NCBI GenBank assembly: GCA_903930435.1
Contig: CAIYYN010000037.1
Location: forward strand, 62,001-126,000
DNA from: an uncultured Hyphomicrobiales bacterium
GTDB lineage: Bacteria; Pseudomonadota; Alphaproteobacteria; Rhizobiales; Ancalomicrobiaceae
Reading direction: 5' to 3'
Length of the DNA: 64,000 bases
Every line of letters begins with the position of its first letter. The first letter of the stretch is position 1. The translations under genes were made by a program, and so were the position numbers. The notes below the pieces were generated by a model. That model was not told the DNA's origin. It made no database searches and saw only the letters and a list, made by a program, of their open reading frames with translations. Positions 53,270-62,273 of this stretch are shown piece by piece.

Positions 53270-54004
53270 TCAACGACCCGTTGCCAACCGCGTCCCTAAC
53301 CACTCCGGCAAGCCAGCAGCCTTGATTTTGCGCATTGTAGCGTCGAAATCATAGCCAACCCGGAAATAGGTCAACCCATCCGGCTCCAAAAGAACCCAGC
53401 AGGCGCGTGGATCACGATCGCGTGGCTGACCAACCGCACCAAGGACGCCAAGGTAACGCCGGGCGCTGGAGAAGGGAACCTTGCGATTGGCGACGGGAAC
53501 AAAATCCTCAACGCTACGCCCTGGCAATTGATGGAACAGGCGTGGCAAATGTGTGTGCCCGCAAAGCGTCAGTCTTGTGCCTGAAGCCGCAAGACAAGCG
53601 ACAGCAGACGCAGTCGAATCCACGTAAGGCCACGTCTCGGGTCGGGCCGCGCTTGCATGGACAAACATCACGTTGTCCCGAGCCTCAGTTAGCGGCAATT
53701 GTGCCAGATACGCCTTTTGCCGTTCGTTGAGCTGGATGCGAGTCCAGAGAATTGCCTCTGCCGCAATGCCTGTCATTCGGTCCGCGCCACGCTCGATTGC
53801 TTCGTCGTGATTGCCTTTCAGGACAATCGCGCCACGGGCGTTCAGCTCAGAAATGATGTCGACAACCCTGCCAGGATCAGGTCCGTAGCCAACCAGATCT
53901 CCAAGAAAGGCATAACCGTCAACACCAGCGGCAGCGATCTGTTCCAGACACGCTTCCAGTGCTTCGTAATTGCCGTGAATGTCCGAAAGTACCGCCAATC
54001 GCAT
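53270..54004 (-). CDS. metallophosphoesterase (YfcE/ApaH-like, possible protein phosphatase)
   Basis: 244 residues. The calcineurin-like fold has all metal motifs: AVLSDIHGNYEALEACL (D-x-H), FLGDLVGYGPDP (GD), LKGNHDEA (GNHD), and the C-terminal LCGHTHLPRLF (GHTH). This subgroup includes bacterial PrpE/PP2A-like enzymes and uncharacterised phosphodiesterases. It precedes the kinase-USP gene by 40 bases on the same strand, a context that favours, but does not prove, a role in reversing phosphorylation by that kinase. Confidence 0.9.
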   Translation of the reverse strand: MRLAVLSDIHGNYEALEACLEQIAAAGVDGYAFLGDLVGYGPDPGRVVDIISELNARGAIVLKGNHDEAIERGADRMTGIAAEAILWTRIQLNERQKAYLAQLPLTEARDNVMFVHASAARPETWPYVDSTASAVACLAASGTRLTLCGHTHLPRLFHQLPGRSVEDFVPVANRKVPFSSARRYLGVLGAVGQPRDRDPRACWVLLEPDGLTYFRVGYDFDATMRKIKAAGLPEWLGTRLATGR

Positions 54005-54154
54005 CTGCGCGTGTCCGTCAACCGGCTTCTCGTTCTGACCATGATCATAAACGCGAATTCGCGGAACAGACCAGCCTTCTTTGAAGCGTCACCCGCCGTT
54101 TGCGCTCAAATCGTAGTAGTGCGTATCAATTGTCGAAGGGCTTCTCAAACGCAA

Positions 54155-54181
54155 ACGACCGGTCCACTCGGAACCGGTCGT
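54155..54181 (-). terminator. terminator of clpS-clpA
   Basis: Perfect 9-bp stem ACGACCGGT / ACCGGTCGT, loop nine bases, 38 bases after the clpA stop. The trailing minus-strand tail (TTGCGTTTG) is only moderately U-rich. Confidence 0.65.
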
Positions 54182-54218
54182 CTTTCAATGATCCGTCTTA
54201 TCGAAGTCGCTTATCGAT

Positions 54219-56645
54219 TCACTCGCCCGAGAGCGGCACCTTGGGGACGCTTGCGCGACGCGGCGGGGAACCCGGCAAATTGGACGGTCGCCGCTTTGCC
54301 CCCTTGTCGCCGCCCTTTGCCTGAACCTCTGGCTCAGGCTGAGGTTCTGCCGGCTTTGCCTCACCAGCAATCGATTCCAGAGCCAGCACCTTGGTGCCAT
54401 CTTCCTTCAGTTCGACCGTGACCTTGACAATGCCGCCGCGCTTCAGCTTGCCGAACAGAACCTCGTCAGCAAGCGGCTTCTTGATATATTCCTGGATCGT
54501 TCGACCCAGTGGCCGCGCACCCATGGACTGATCGTAGCCCTTCTCGGCAAGCCAGTTCACGGCATCATCCGTCAGTTCGAACGTCACGCCGCGATCAGCC
54601 AGTTGGGCTTCGAGCTGCATGACGAACTTCGTCACGACCTGATGTACGACCTCCATCGGCAGCTGCTGGAACGAGATCGTGGCGTCGAGGCGGTTTCTGA
54701 ACTCGGGCGTAAACAGCTTGTTGATGGCTTCGTGATCATCGCCTTCGCGCTTCGTGCGGTTAAAGCCCATCGGAGCACGTGCCAGATCGGCAGCACCTGC
54801 GTTGGTCGTCATGATCAGGATGACATTGCGGAAATCCACATGCTTTCCATTATGATCCGTCAGTCTGCCGTGATCCATGACCTGCAGCAGGATGTTGAAC
54901 AGATCCGGATGCGCTTTCTCGATCTCATCCAGCAGGAGCACGCAATGCGGATGCTGATCGATCCCGTCGGTCAGAAGCCCCCCCTGATCAAACCCGACAT
55001 ATCCCGGCGGCGCGCCAATCAGTCGACTGACCGTATGGCGCTCCATGTATTCTGACATATCGAAGCGGATAAGTTCCACGCCGAGAAGCTTGGCCAGTTG
55101 CTTGGCGACTTCGGTCTTGCCGACGCCAGTTGGACCTGCAAACAAATAGGAGCCGATCGGTTTCTCCGGTTCCCGAAGACCCGCCCGCGCCAGTTTGATG
55201 GCAGCGGACAAGGCTGTGATCGCCGCATCCTGACCATAGACGACCCGCTTCAGATTGGATTCCAGATGCTGCAGAACCTCGGCATCGTCCTTTGACACGG
55301 ACTTTGGCGGAATACGCGCCATCGTCGCGATCGTCTCTTCGACTTCGCGAAGGCCAATGGTCTTACGGCGCTTTGACTCCGGCAACAGCATTTGGGCAGC
55401 GCCGGATTCGTCGATGACGTCAATCGCCTTGTCCGGCAACTTGCGATCATTGATGTATCGGGCCGATAGCTCGACCGCTGCCTTGATCGCCTCATTCGTA
55501 TAGCGAACCTTGTGGTGCTCTTCGTAATAGGGCTTCAAGCCCTTCAGGATCTCAATGGCGTCAGGAATGGTCGGCTCGTTGACGTCAATCTTCTGGAACC
55601 GCCGGACGAGGGCCCGATCCTTTTCAAAGAACTGACGATATTCCTTGTAAGTCGTCGATCCGACACAGCGGATCGCACCGGACGCAAGCGCGGGCTTCAG
55701 GAGGTTAGATGCATCCATGGCACCGCCCGACGTCGCACCGGCACCAATCACCGTGTGGATTTCGTCGATGAACATGATTGCGTTGGGATACTCTTCAATT
55801 TCCTTCACAACCTGCTTGAGCCGCTCTTCGAAATCGCCGCGATAGCGGGTTCCCGCCAGCAAGGATCCCATGTCGAGCGAGAACACGGTTGCTGTTTTCA
55901 GAATATCAGGCACTTCGCCGTTGACGATGCGGTGTGCGAGTCCTTCAGCGATCGCTGTCTTGCCGACACCTGGGTCACCCACATAAAGCGGATTATTTTT
56001 CGACCGACGGCAGAGAACCTGAATCGTGCGGGAAATCTCGGAGTCACGACCAATCAACGGGTCGATCTTACCCTTCTTGGCCTTCTCATTGAGATTGACG
56101 CAATAGGCTTCCAGTGCGTCCGTCTTCTTCTTCGCAGGCTCGCCGTTCTCATTTGGGGTCATGTCTTCATCCGCGCCACGTGGTGGCCGCGCCGCGGACA
56201 TTCCGACACGCTTCGCTATCCCATGGCTGATATAATTGACGGCATCATAGCGGGTCATGTCCTGCTCTTGCAGGAAGTAAGCCGCGTGACTCTCGCGCTC
56301 AGCAAAGATGGCTACGAGAACATTGGCCCCGGTGACTTCCTCGCGACCTGAGGATTGGACGTGGATGACCGCGCGTTGAATGACTCGCTGAAAGCCTGCA
56401 GTAGGCTTTGAATCTTCCTCGGACTCGCTGACGAGATTTTCCAGCTCAGTATCTATGTATTCGATCAGGCTCCGGCGCAGTGCCTCAATGTCAACGTTGC
56501 ATGCCCGCATGACGGCTGCAGCGTCCTGGTCGTCCAGGAGAGCTAATAACAGGTGCTCAAGCGTCGCATATTCCTGACGCCGCTCATTTGCGAGATGAAG
56601 CGCCTGATGCAACGCTTTTTCGAGGCTTCGTGAGAAAGCTGGCAT
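54219..56645 (-). CDS. clpA: ATP-dependent Clp protease ATP-binding subunit ClpA
   Basis: 808 residues from ATG 56645 (GAGGACG upstream; a longer frame start at 56705 lies inside the clpS gene). N-domain [20 protein letters not shown] with [15 protein letters not shown] binds ClpS. AAA1: Walker [20 protein letters not shown], Walker [21 protein letters not shown]2: Walker [20 protein letters not shown], Walker [15 protein letters not shown]. It unfolds substrates for ClpP. The C-terminal extension after [12 protein letters not shown] is Lys/Pro-rich and variable. Directly downstream of clpS (10 bases). Confidence 0.97.
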   Translation of the reverse strand: MPAFSRSLEKALHQALHLANERRQEYATLEHLLLALLDDQDAAAVMRACNVDIEALRRSLIEYIDTELENLVSESEEDSKPTAGFQRVIQRAVIHVQSSGREEVTGANVLVAIFAERESHAAYFLQEQDMTRYDAVNYISHGIAKRVGMSAARPPRGADEDMTPNENGEPAKKKTDALEAYCVNLNEKAKKGKIDPLIGRDSEISRTIQVLCRRSKNNPLYVGDPGVGKTAIAEGLAHRIVNGEVPDILKTATVFSLDMGSLLAGTRYRGDFEERLKQVVKEIEEYPNAIMFIDEIHTVIGAGATSGGAMDASNLLKPALASGAIRCVGSTTYKEYRQFFEKDRALVRRFQKIDVNEPTIPDAIEILKGLKPYYEEHHKVRYTNEAIKAAVELSARYINDRKLPDKAIDVIDESGAAQMLLPESKRRKTIGLREVEETIATMARIPPKSVSKDDAEVLQHLESNLKRVVYGQDAAITALSAAIKLARAGLREPEKPIGSYLFAGPTGVGKTEVAKQLAKLLGVELIRFDMSEYMERHTVSRLIGAPPGYVGFDQGGLLTDGIDQHPHCVLLLDEIEKAHPDLFNILLQVMDHGRLTDHNGKHVDFRNVILIMTTNAGAADLARAPMGFNRTKREGDDHEAINKLFTPEFRNRLDATISFQQLPMEVVHQVVTKFVMQLEAQLADRGVTFELTDDAVNWLAEKGYDQSMGARPLGRTIQEYIKKPLADEVLFGKLKRGGIVKVTVELKEDGTKVLALESIAGEAKPAEPQPEPEVQAKGGDKGAKRRPSNLPGSPPRRASVPKVPLSGE

Positions 56646-56655
56646 GGCGTCGTCC

Positions 56656-57021
56656 TCACTTCTTTTCCATAACACATTGAAGGGGATGTTGGTGTTGTCT
56701 GGCAAAATCCATCACCTGGGTCACCTTCGTCTCGGCCACCTCGTAGGTATAGACGCCACATTCACCGACACCATGATGATGCACGTGCAGCATGATCCGC
56801 GTCGCATCTTCCCGTGATTTGTTGAAAAAGCGCTCCAGCACATGAATGACGAACTCCATCGGGGTGTAGTCATCATTCAGGATCAGAACACGGTACATGT
56901 TCGGCCGTTTCGTTTTCGGCCGAACGCGAGTGACCACAGAAGTACCCGGATCCTTCGCGCCGACAGGCAGGCTCGGACCAGTCTTTTTGGTGCCGCCAGA
57001 ATTTGGTCCGTCCTTTGACAT
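56656..57021 (-). CDS. clpS: ATP-dependent Clp protease adaptor ClpS
   Basis: 121 residues from ATG 57021 (ATG 57039 is also in frame). The N-degron pocket motif [20 protein letters not shown] and the [20 protein letters not shown] strand are intact, so it should deliver substrates bearing destabilising N-terminal residues to ClpA. The N-terminal 40 residues are polar and disordered, longer than in E. coli ClpS, as is usual for alphaproteobacterial ClpS1. Precedes clpA in one operon. Confidence 0.96.
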   Translation of the reverse strand: MSKDGPNSGGTKKTGPSLPVGAKDPGTSVVTRVRPKTKRPNMYRVLILNDDYTPMEFVIHVLERFFNKSREDATRIMLHVHHHGVGECGVYTYEVAETKVTQVMDFARQHQHPLQCVMEKK

Positions 57022-57366
57022 ATCAGGTTCGCTTCGCATCGCTCATCTATCTCGTACCCGAAAAACCGGACTATCCAGCTCGAAACCGTCACTGCGACGG
57101 CGGGCATCACAGCAGATCGAACTCAATCCAACGCGCACCTTCAACGCTGCAAAATTCTCCGATCGTAACCTCTATATAGGTCGCCAATTCTGCTCCACCA
57201 TATCGGTCCGACAAGTTCCTTTGCATGCCCCCAAATCACATATGCTGTGTGATGCTACAGCTCTTTTCATGACTTGCGCAATCCGAATTCAAGAAAAGTC
57301 AGCCGACCGATTGGTCACCATTGAAACGCCTGATCGCCCCCCCAATGGTACCGGCGCGAGTCCAAC
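57022..57366. other. intergenic region upstream of clpS
   Basis: 345 bases between the clpS start and the phasin terminator. A CCTATATAG element on the minus strand (near 57171-57179) could be a -10 box for clpS, but I see no well-spaced -35. No gene found. Confidence 0.4.
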
Positions 57367-57395
57367 AAAAAAGCCCAGGAAAATCCCGGGCTTTT
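57367..57395 (-). terminator. rho-independent terminator of the phasin gene
   Basis: AAAAGCCC / GGGCTTTT stem (8 bp) with an inner GG/CC pair after one mismatch; the minus-strand product ends in TTTTTT. It starts about 90 bases after the phasin stop at 57488. Confidence 0.88.
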
Positions 57396-57487
57396 AGAAG
57401 GTACGTCGTTTGCTATGGATCTAAACCGGCGGGATACGCATCCAAAAGCGCATCACGGGCCGGAGATCACGTCACAGACCATGCAAC

Positions 57488-57823
57488 TCACTTGGCCACT
57501 TTGGCCAGAAAGCCTTCATATGGCTTGTATGCGTCCTTGGCGAGACCAACATAAAGTTCGCTCACCTTGTTCAATTCAGCAACGTACCCATCATAAGCCG
57601 ACTTGACGAATTCGACCTGAACTTCAATCGCCTTATCCAGCGACTTGACACCAAGAAGCTTCTCGAACGTTGCCGAACCAGCTTCGAATGACTTCTTGGA
57701 ATAGTCCGTCACCTCAACCGAGATAGCCTGGAAGCCCTTGGTCATAACGCCAAATGAGCTGATCGAGATCTCAATGCCTTCCTTGGCGACTTTCTGAATT
57801 TCATCGATATTGACAGGAACCAT
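57488..57823 (-). CDS. phasin family protein
   Basis: 111 residues from ATG 57823; the open frame extends 48 codons upstream, but that leader is Cys/Trp-rich and unlike the family. The phasin helix pattern is clear: VNIDEIQKVAKEGIEISISS, FQAISVEVTDYSKKSFEAGS, FEKLLGVKSLDKAIEVQVEF and VKSAYDGYVAELNKVSELYV. Phasins coat polyhydroxyalkanoate granules and limit their size. No phaA/B/C genes are in the window. A strong terminator follows, and the upstream 460 bases contain its promoter. Confidence 0.93.
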   Translation of the reverse strand: MVPVNIDEIQKVAKEGIEISISSFGVMTKGFQAISVEVTDYSKKSFEAGSATFEKLLGVKSLDKAIEVQVEFVKSAYDGYVAELNKVSELYVGLAKDAYKPYEGFLAKVAK

Positions 57824-58286
57824 AACCAGACACCCCAAAGTCAAAAACCACGCGATTATCTCGCAACAGCGCAAACAATGTTGCGATGCACAAATTATCA
57901 CGCAGGACCGCCACGTCAATTCGTAATTTCCGCACTGCAAAAAAATTTCATAACACCACCCTCGCATCCATACCGAACTCAGAGCCTCCGCAAAGAACCG
58001 ACCCGCGCCGAAATGATCTCATTCTCAAGGGGGCAGCAACCGCAATTCATTCAGTTTTATGCTTGATATTTACCCTTCCTCAACCCCGTTCACGGCATTC
58101 TCAAATGTGTGGTTTGCGCGCGACAGTGCAGATCAGACCAAATCCGAACAGGCTTGGATGCATTCTTTTTCAAGCGGTTGCGAGGATTTGTCAAAACGCG
58201 CAGGCAAGATTTTGGCGTGATGGCTGGTACCTGAACGACCAGTCAGACGCAAGTCGGCGCAAGCAGGTAAATTCGAGGATTAGTCA
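57824..58286. other. intergenic region between phasin and carboxypeptidase genes
   Basis: 463 bases between divergent genes with no credible frame. It must contain both promoters; individual elements could not be assigned. Confidence 0.45.
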
Positions 58287-59975
58287 GTGATTTCAGAGCG
58301 TTCCTATTCAGTTCGGTACTCGGCAACCCTGGCTTTGACCATCGCAGCTTTGGCCTGGGCCACAACCGCAGCGGATGCCCGGATCCTGCGTCATCGCCAT
58401 CCAGCAAATACTGGTGCAGAGCGCACAATCGAGACTTCCGAGCGTTACGCAGACTTTGTGGTCGATGCCAAAACCGGTCGCATTCTCCATGCGACCAACG
58501 CTGACGCCCCGCGTCACCCGGCCTCGCTCACGAAAATGATGACACTTTACATCATGTTCGAAGAACTGGAGCGCAAACGCTTTTCGATGGATAGCCTGCT
58601 GAGCGTTTCAAGGCATGCTTCGGTACAGAACCCTACAAAGCTTGGCTTACGTCCCGGCGACAAGATCTCGGTCTCCGATGCCATTCATGGGCTGGTGACC
58701 CAGTCGGCGAACGATGCTGCAGTCACGATCGCTGAAAATATCGCCGACAGCGAAGAGGCCTTCGCTCGTCGCATGACACAGACGGCCCATCGCATCGGGA
58801 TGAAAAACACCTATTTCTATAATGCCTCGGGACTGCCGAACGCCGAGCAATACACGACGGCGCGGGACATGGTCACATTGGGACGTGCCCTTGAAGAGCG
58901 CTTCCCGGAAAACTACAAGGTTTTTGCCACCCGCAGCTTTGCGTTTCGTGGCCGGGTCTATGGCAATCACAACCATTTGCTGGGACAGATCGAGGGCATA
59001 GACGGCATCAAGACAGGCTACACGGAAGCCTCTGGCTTTAACCTGGTCTCGTCCATGCACCGTGACGGTCGTTTTATAGTCGCAGCCGTCATGGGTGGTT
59101 CATCGGGCGGCGCGCGTGACGCGCAGATGATTCATCTTCTCTCAACACATCTCGCTGACGCAAGCGACGGCCCCCAAAAGGCCTCCGTTTTCACAGATGT
59201 CCGAATGGCCGCTCGTGACGGGGAACAAAAACCTGCTGCTCCGATTGTCGTGGCATCGACCTCGTCTGACACCCCGCTGTTATCCGACGAACATAGCCGT
59301 CCCAATCACACGGCTCCGGTAACTGTGACAGACAAATCGCCGACCGAAAATGACCAGAATGCATCCTCCACGCATCCTGTCAGCGGGGCGACTGCAGCAA
59401 AACCAGATCCGCAAGTCGACGAACACGCCGCCTCCGTTCTAATGGCGAAGGCATTGCTGGCAGACAAAAAGCATAAAAGAGCAACCAAGCTCGATAATTT
59501 CATGCCATCGACCGCCGTCGCCAAGCCTGCGCCCGTCAAGACTTCACCGGAGGCGCAGATCGCCTCTGACAGGTCGAATGATCAGCCAAAAGCCGCAGAG
59601 CCCTCCAAAACGGATGCAGATCGCAGCGAACGACTGATGACAGCTTCGATTGATCCACTCCCGCTTGAGAAGCGACGCGAGCTTGATCCAACGAAGACCC
59701 ATGTCAGTGCAATGCCCCAACCTGTTCACGAGGGCTGGCTGATACAGATTGCGGCTGTCGACAATGCTGGTGATGCCAAGGCGATCCTGCTGCGCGCCAA
59801 ATCTGCGGCTGGATCCAATCTTCAAGGCGAAAGTCCCGTAACGGAGACCTTCGCGAAAGGAAATACAACCCTCTATCGCGCGCGATTTGCCGGCTTCAAA
59901 GACCAGAAGGCCGCGAACGCCGCTTGTAACAGTCTAAAGCATAAAGAGTTTGCCTGCCTTGTAATCCATCAGTAA
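58287..59975 (+). CDS. D-alanyl-D-alanine carboxypeptidase with C-terminal SPOR domain
   Basis: 562 residues, GTG start at 58287. The signal peptide (SATLALTIAALAWATTAADA) is followed by a peptidase S11 domain: catalytic SLTK (Ser80-Lys83), SAN at 140-142 and KTG at 242-244. It removes the terminal D-Ala from peptidoglycan stem peptides (penicillin-binding protein 5 type). A long disordered Thr/Ser/Pro/Lys region (about 290-475) leads to a C-terminal SPOR-like domain (GWLIQIAAVDNAGDAKAILL ... YRARFAGFKDQKAANAAC), which binds denuded septal glycan and would target the enzyme to the division site. Confidence 0.94.
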   Translation: MISERSYSVRYSATLALTIAALAWATTAADARILRHRHPANTGAERTIETSERYADFVVDAKTGRILHATNADAPRHPASLTKMMTLYIMFEELERKRFSMDSLLSVSRHASVQNPTKLGLRPGDKISVSDAIHGLVTQSANDAAVTIAENIADSEEAFARRMTQTAHRIGMKNTYFYNASGLPNAEQYTTARDMVTLGRALEERFPENYKVFATRSFAFRGRVYGNHNHLLGQIEGIDGIKTGYTEASGFNLVSSMHRDGRFIVAAVMGGSSGGARDAQMIHLLSTHLADASDGPQKASVFTDVRMAARDGEQKPAAPIVVASTSSDTPLLSDEHSRPNHTAPVTVTDKSPTENDQNASSTHPVSGATAAKPDPQVDEHAASVLMAKALLADKKHKRATKLDNFMPSTAVAKPAPVKTSPEAQIASDRSNDQPKAAEPSKTDADRSERLMTASIDPLPLEKRRELDPTKTHVSAMPQPVHEGWLIQIAAVDNAGDAKAILLRAKSAAGSNLQGESPVTETFAKGNTTLYRARFAGFKDQKAANAACNSLKHKEFACLVIHQ

Positions 59976-59997
59976 CAGTGTGTTTGTGGAGCGTAAC

Positions 59998-60744
59998 CTA
60001 ATGCTTGCCGATCAACCGGTCCTTGGCTTCATTGATCTTAGCCGCAAGGAACGCAGACCCACCGACGTCAGGATGGACGGCCTTGATGAGGCGGCGGTGC
60101 GCCTCCCGAACTTCCGCTTGCCCAGCACCGGCCTTAAGCCCCAAAATCTCGTGGGCCTCCTTCTCGGTCATGTTGCTCGATCGCGCCGAGCTGCCCTGCC
60201 CCGCGTCACGATCAAACTTCAGGTCTTCACGCCAGCCGGAATACCGGCGGTCAAGATATGCGTCTAGCAACTGCCGACTTTCTCGATCGGCAGAGATCTC
60301 ACGCCGCAAGATCGCCAGTTCCGTGATCGACAGGTGATTGAGCGTCCTGCCGTGGAAAGTGCCACTGAGCACACGGCCACCAACGATGCCTTTTGCGGCA
60401 TCGACGAGAATTTCGATCGAACCGGATCGCATTACGGACCGTTTGGCACCAACCAGCGCACCTAGTCCAAAGAGGTGAAAGATCGACCGCAGCTGTCGCC
60501 CAAAGCTGTATCCGACATGGGAGACGACATCGGTGGCCGCACCCAAGATCGTCAAGCCAACGAGAGCCGTCGCAGCAGCGACAAGTTCGCGCCCGATCAA
60601 GGCCAGGAACACCGCAACAATGACAAGCGCTCCGCCGGACAGGCGCGTCACCTGCTCAATCACGCGTTCCCTGTCGAATTTCAGAAAGCCGCCGACGAAC
60701 GCAAGCCATAACAGGACGGCAGCTGCAACGATAAGTGTGCTCAT
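59998..60744 (-). CDS. membrane-anchored J-domain protein
   Basis: 248 residues. The N-terminus has hydrophobic helices (LIVAAAVLLWLAFVGGFL; GGALVIVAVFLALIG; LVAAATALVGLTILGA), then RSVMRSGSIEILVDAAKG and HGRTLNHLSITELAILRREI, and a C-terminal J domain (AHEILGLKAGAGQAEVREAH, RLIKAVHPDVGGS) with the HPD motif that stimulates DnaK ATPase. It resembles Tim14/Pam18- and DjlA-like membrane co-chaperones; which client it serves is unknown. Convergent with the carboxypeptidase gene (22 bases). Confidence 0.88.
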   Translation of the reverse strand: MSTLIVAAAVLLWLAFVGGFLKFDRERVIEQVTRLSGGALVIVAVFLALIGRELVAAATALVGLTILGAATDVVSHVGYSFGRQLRSIFHLFGLGALVGAKRSVMRSGSIEILVDAAKGIVGGRVLSGTFHGRTLNHLSITELAILRREISADRESRQLLDAYLDRRYSGWREDLKFDRDAGQGSSARSSNMTEKEAHEILGLKAGAGQAEVREAHRRLIKAVHPDVGGSAFLAAKINEAKDRLIGKH

Positions 60745-60769
60745 GTAACTGGCATAACCCGAAAATCAT

Positions 60770-61156
60770 TCATTCGCATGGTGTCTCCGTCGGTCGGGAT
60801 GGTTTGGCGGCATGTTTGGCTGTCGTCACATCAACAACAATGGCGCCGCTCACGCAAACCGTTGTGTCCCCGAATTTCATCAAGGTTCCATTAGCGGACT
60901 TTTTTATGGTTGCCTTGTCAGGATCGTTGACAGACGTTGCGGCAGGCTGTTGGCCAGACGCTGGAACCTTGACCGCACCAGGCTGGCTTTTCAGCTCCGG
61001 CTTGGCCGGTGGCGGACATGGTCGCATCGCAGGCGATACGTCGGAGGAAAAAGCAGGATTATTGACCGCCCCGTTCCCGCATTGGTCTGCGCTCGCTTGC
61101 GAGGCACACCCTACGAAGACGCTCAACATAAGAAGTAAACGGGAATAGATCCGCAT
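60770..61156 (-). CDS. small secreted protein of unknown function
   Basis: 128 residues from ATG 61156. The signal peptide RIYSRLLLMLSVFVGCASQA is cleaved near ASA; a lipobox reading (VGC) is possible. The mature part has Cys residues at QCGNG, RPCPPP, TVCVSG and the penultimate position, enough for two disulphides. A Pro/Lys-rich centre (KPELKSQPGAVKVP) precedes a short hydrophobic strand (TTVCVSGAIVVDV). I do not recognise the family. It is 25 bases from the J-domain gene, upstream of it on the same strand. Confidence 0.6.
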   Translation of the reverse strand: MRIYSRLLLMLSVFVGCASQASADQCGNGAVNNPAFSSDVSPAMRPCPPPAKPELKSQPGAVKVPASGQQPAATSVNDPDKATIKKSANGTLMKFGDTTVCVSGAIVVDVTTAKHAAKPSRPTETPCE

Positions 61157-61284
61157 CGGCCAACGCCTGCTTTTTCGATGACACGTGTCTGTACCATTCG
61201 CAACATGGTCACCATACCGCAATCTCTGGAAGAGCAACCACAAATACAGCTATTTAGATGATCTTGCGGCAAAATGACATCAAC

Positions 61285-61722
61285 TCAAAGCAGACCGAGA
61301 GCACTTAATTCCCGGGCCAACTCTGGTGGTAATGCGACCATCCCGGAACCGAAACTCGCGAGATCACGGGGTGCTTCGTGGGCAGCCAGATAGCGCCACC
61401 CCTGAAATGGCCGCATGCGTCTTGGTTCGACAGGAACCAGCTCACCCGATAACACGATGTCGCAGTGCGCAATTCCGGCCTCATCGGTCACAGAGCGCAG
61501 TTCAAGAATACGCTCTCGAACCTTTATCTCGCCCTTGATGACCCAATAGATTGATCCCCCGTCCAGCAGCTCTGGGCCGCGCTTGGGTGTCTGGCGCGTT
61601 CTATGGATGCGATCATCCGCTACACCGCGCCGGATACGTTCCTGGCGACGAACAGCGATCCAGTTCGCCAGATCGTCAAAGCTTTCACAGCCAACGCTTA
61701 ATTTCACCAAATGGAGTGTCAT
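61285..61722 (-). CDS. DUF1489 family protein
   Basis: 145 residues from ATG 61722 (frame open to 61746). LHLVKLSVGCESFDDLANWI, GGSIYWVIKGEIKVRERILE and the C-terminal MRPFQGWRYLAAHEAPRDLA are hallmarks of DUF1489, a cytosolic alphaproteobacterial family of unknown function. No Cys or metal motif beyond SVGCESF. It is separated from the secreted-protein gene by about 130 bases on the same strand. Confidence 0.88.
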   Translation of the reverse strand: MTLHLVKLSVGCESFDDLANWIAVRRQERIRRGVADDRIHRTRQTPKRGPELLDGGSIYWVIKGEIKVRERILELRSVTDEAGIAHCDIVLSGELVPVEPRRMRPFQGWRYLAAHEAPRDLASFGSGMVALPPELARELSALGLL

Positions 61723-62273
61723 GGGCGAGGACATGAACATCCCCAACCCTTTGGGTCAAGGCAACACTGAAACTATCAACACCTGTTGGATAAATGCGTC
61801 CGAAGCAGCTGATTTTTCAAGACTTTCCTCTTTCATTTGAGATAAGTATTTATACGTATATACCATTTACTGACCAGTTCGCATCTGTCTGGATCGTGTT
61901 TTGCGAAGTATAAATCCCCCCACAAGATCTGCGTTCGCTGATTTGGGTCTCAATCCAGGCACGCGATAGCAATCGAGCAAACATTATGCTTGCGAGATCT
62001 CTGGGTCATTCAAGCATTCTCGCATTTGCGATGCGGATATACCGCACTGCAAAATGTATACTATGCACGGCTAACACGTGAAGCACCGGGATCGTGGAAA
62101 ACCAGATTTCATTTCGGTGCTTGCGAGTTCAGCGATTTCTCGGAATTCAGGTTCGTCATTGTGATGCTGGGATCTGACGACCAAACAGAAGTCGAAGCAG
62201 AGAGATAGATAAAATCAAGCCGGGCAATCGGGGCATCTCGATTAAGTCGGCTGGTCACCAGGAGGGAAACATT
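61723..62273. other. intergenic region upstream of the symporter gene
   Basis: 550 bases between divergent genes. A 72-codon frame at 61990-62208 (TTG start) has no ribosome binding site or recognisable product. It contains the inverted repeat at 62082-62122 and the promoter of the symporter gene. Confidence 0.45.
62082..62122. repeat. 8-bp inverted repeat AAGCACCG / CGGTGCTT
   Basis: Arms at 62082-62089 and 62115-62122, spacer 25 bases, about 150 bases upstream of the symporter start. Could be an operator pair or an mRNA leader hairpin. Confidence 0.4.

Noticed and set aside
61990-62208. 72-codon frame before the symporter gene
   Set aside because: TTG start without a ribosome binding site; contains the inverted repeat at 62082-62122; no family resemblance.
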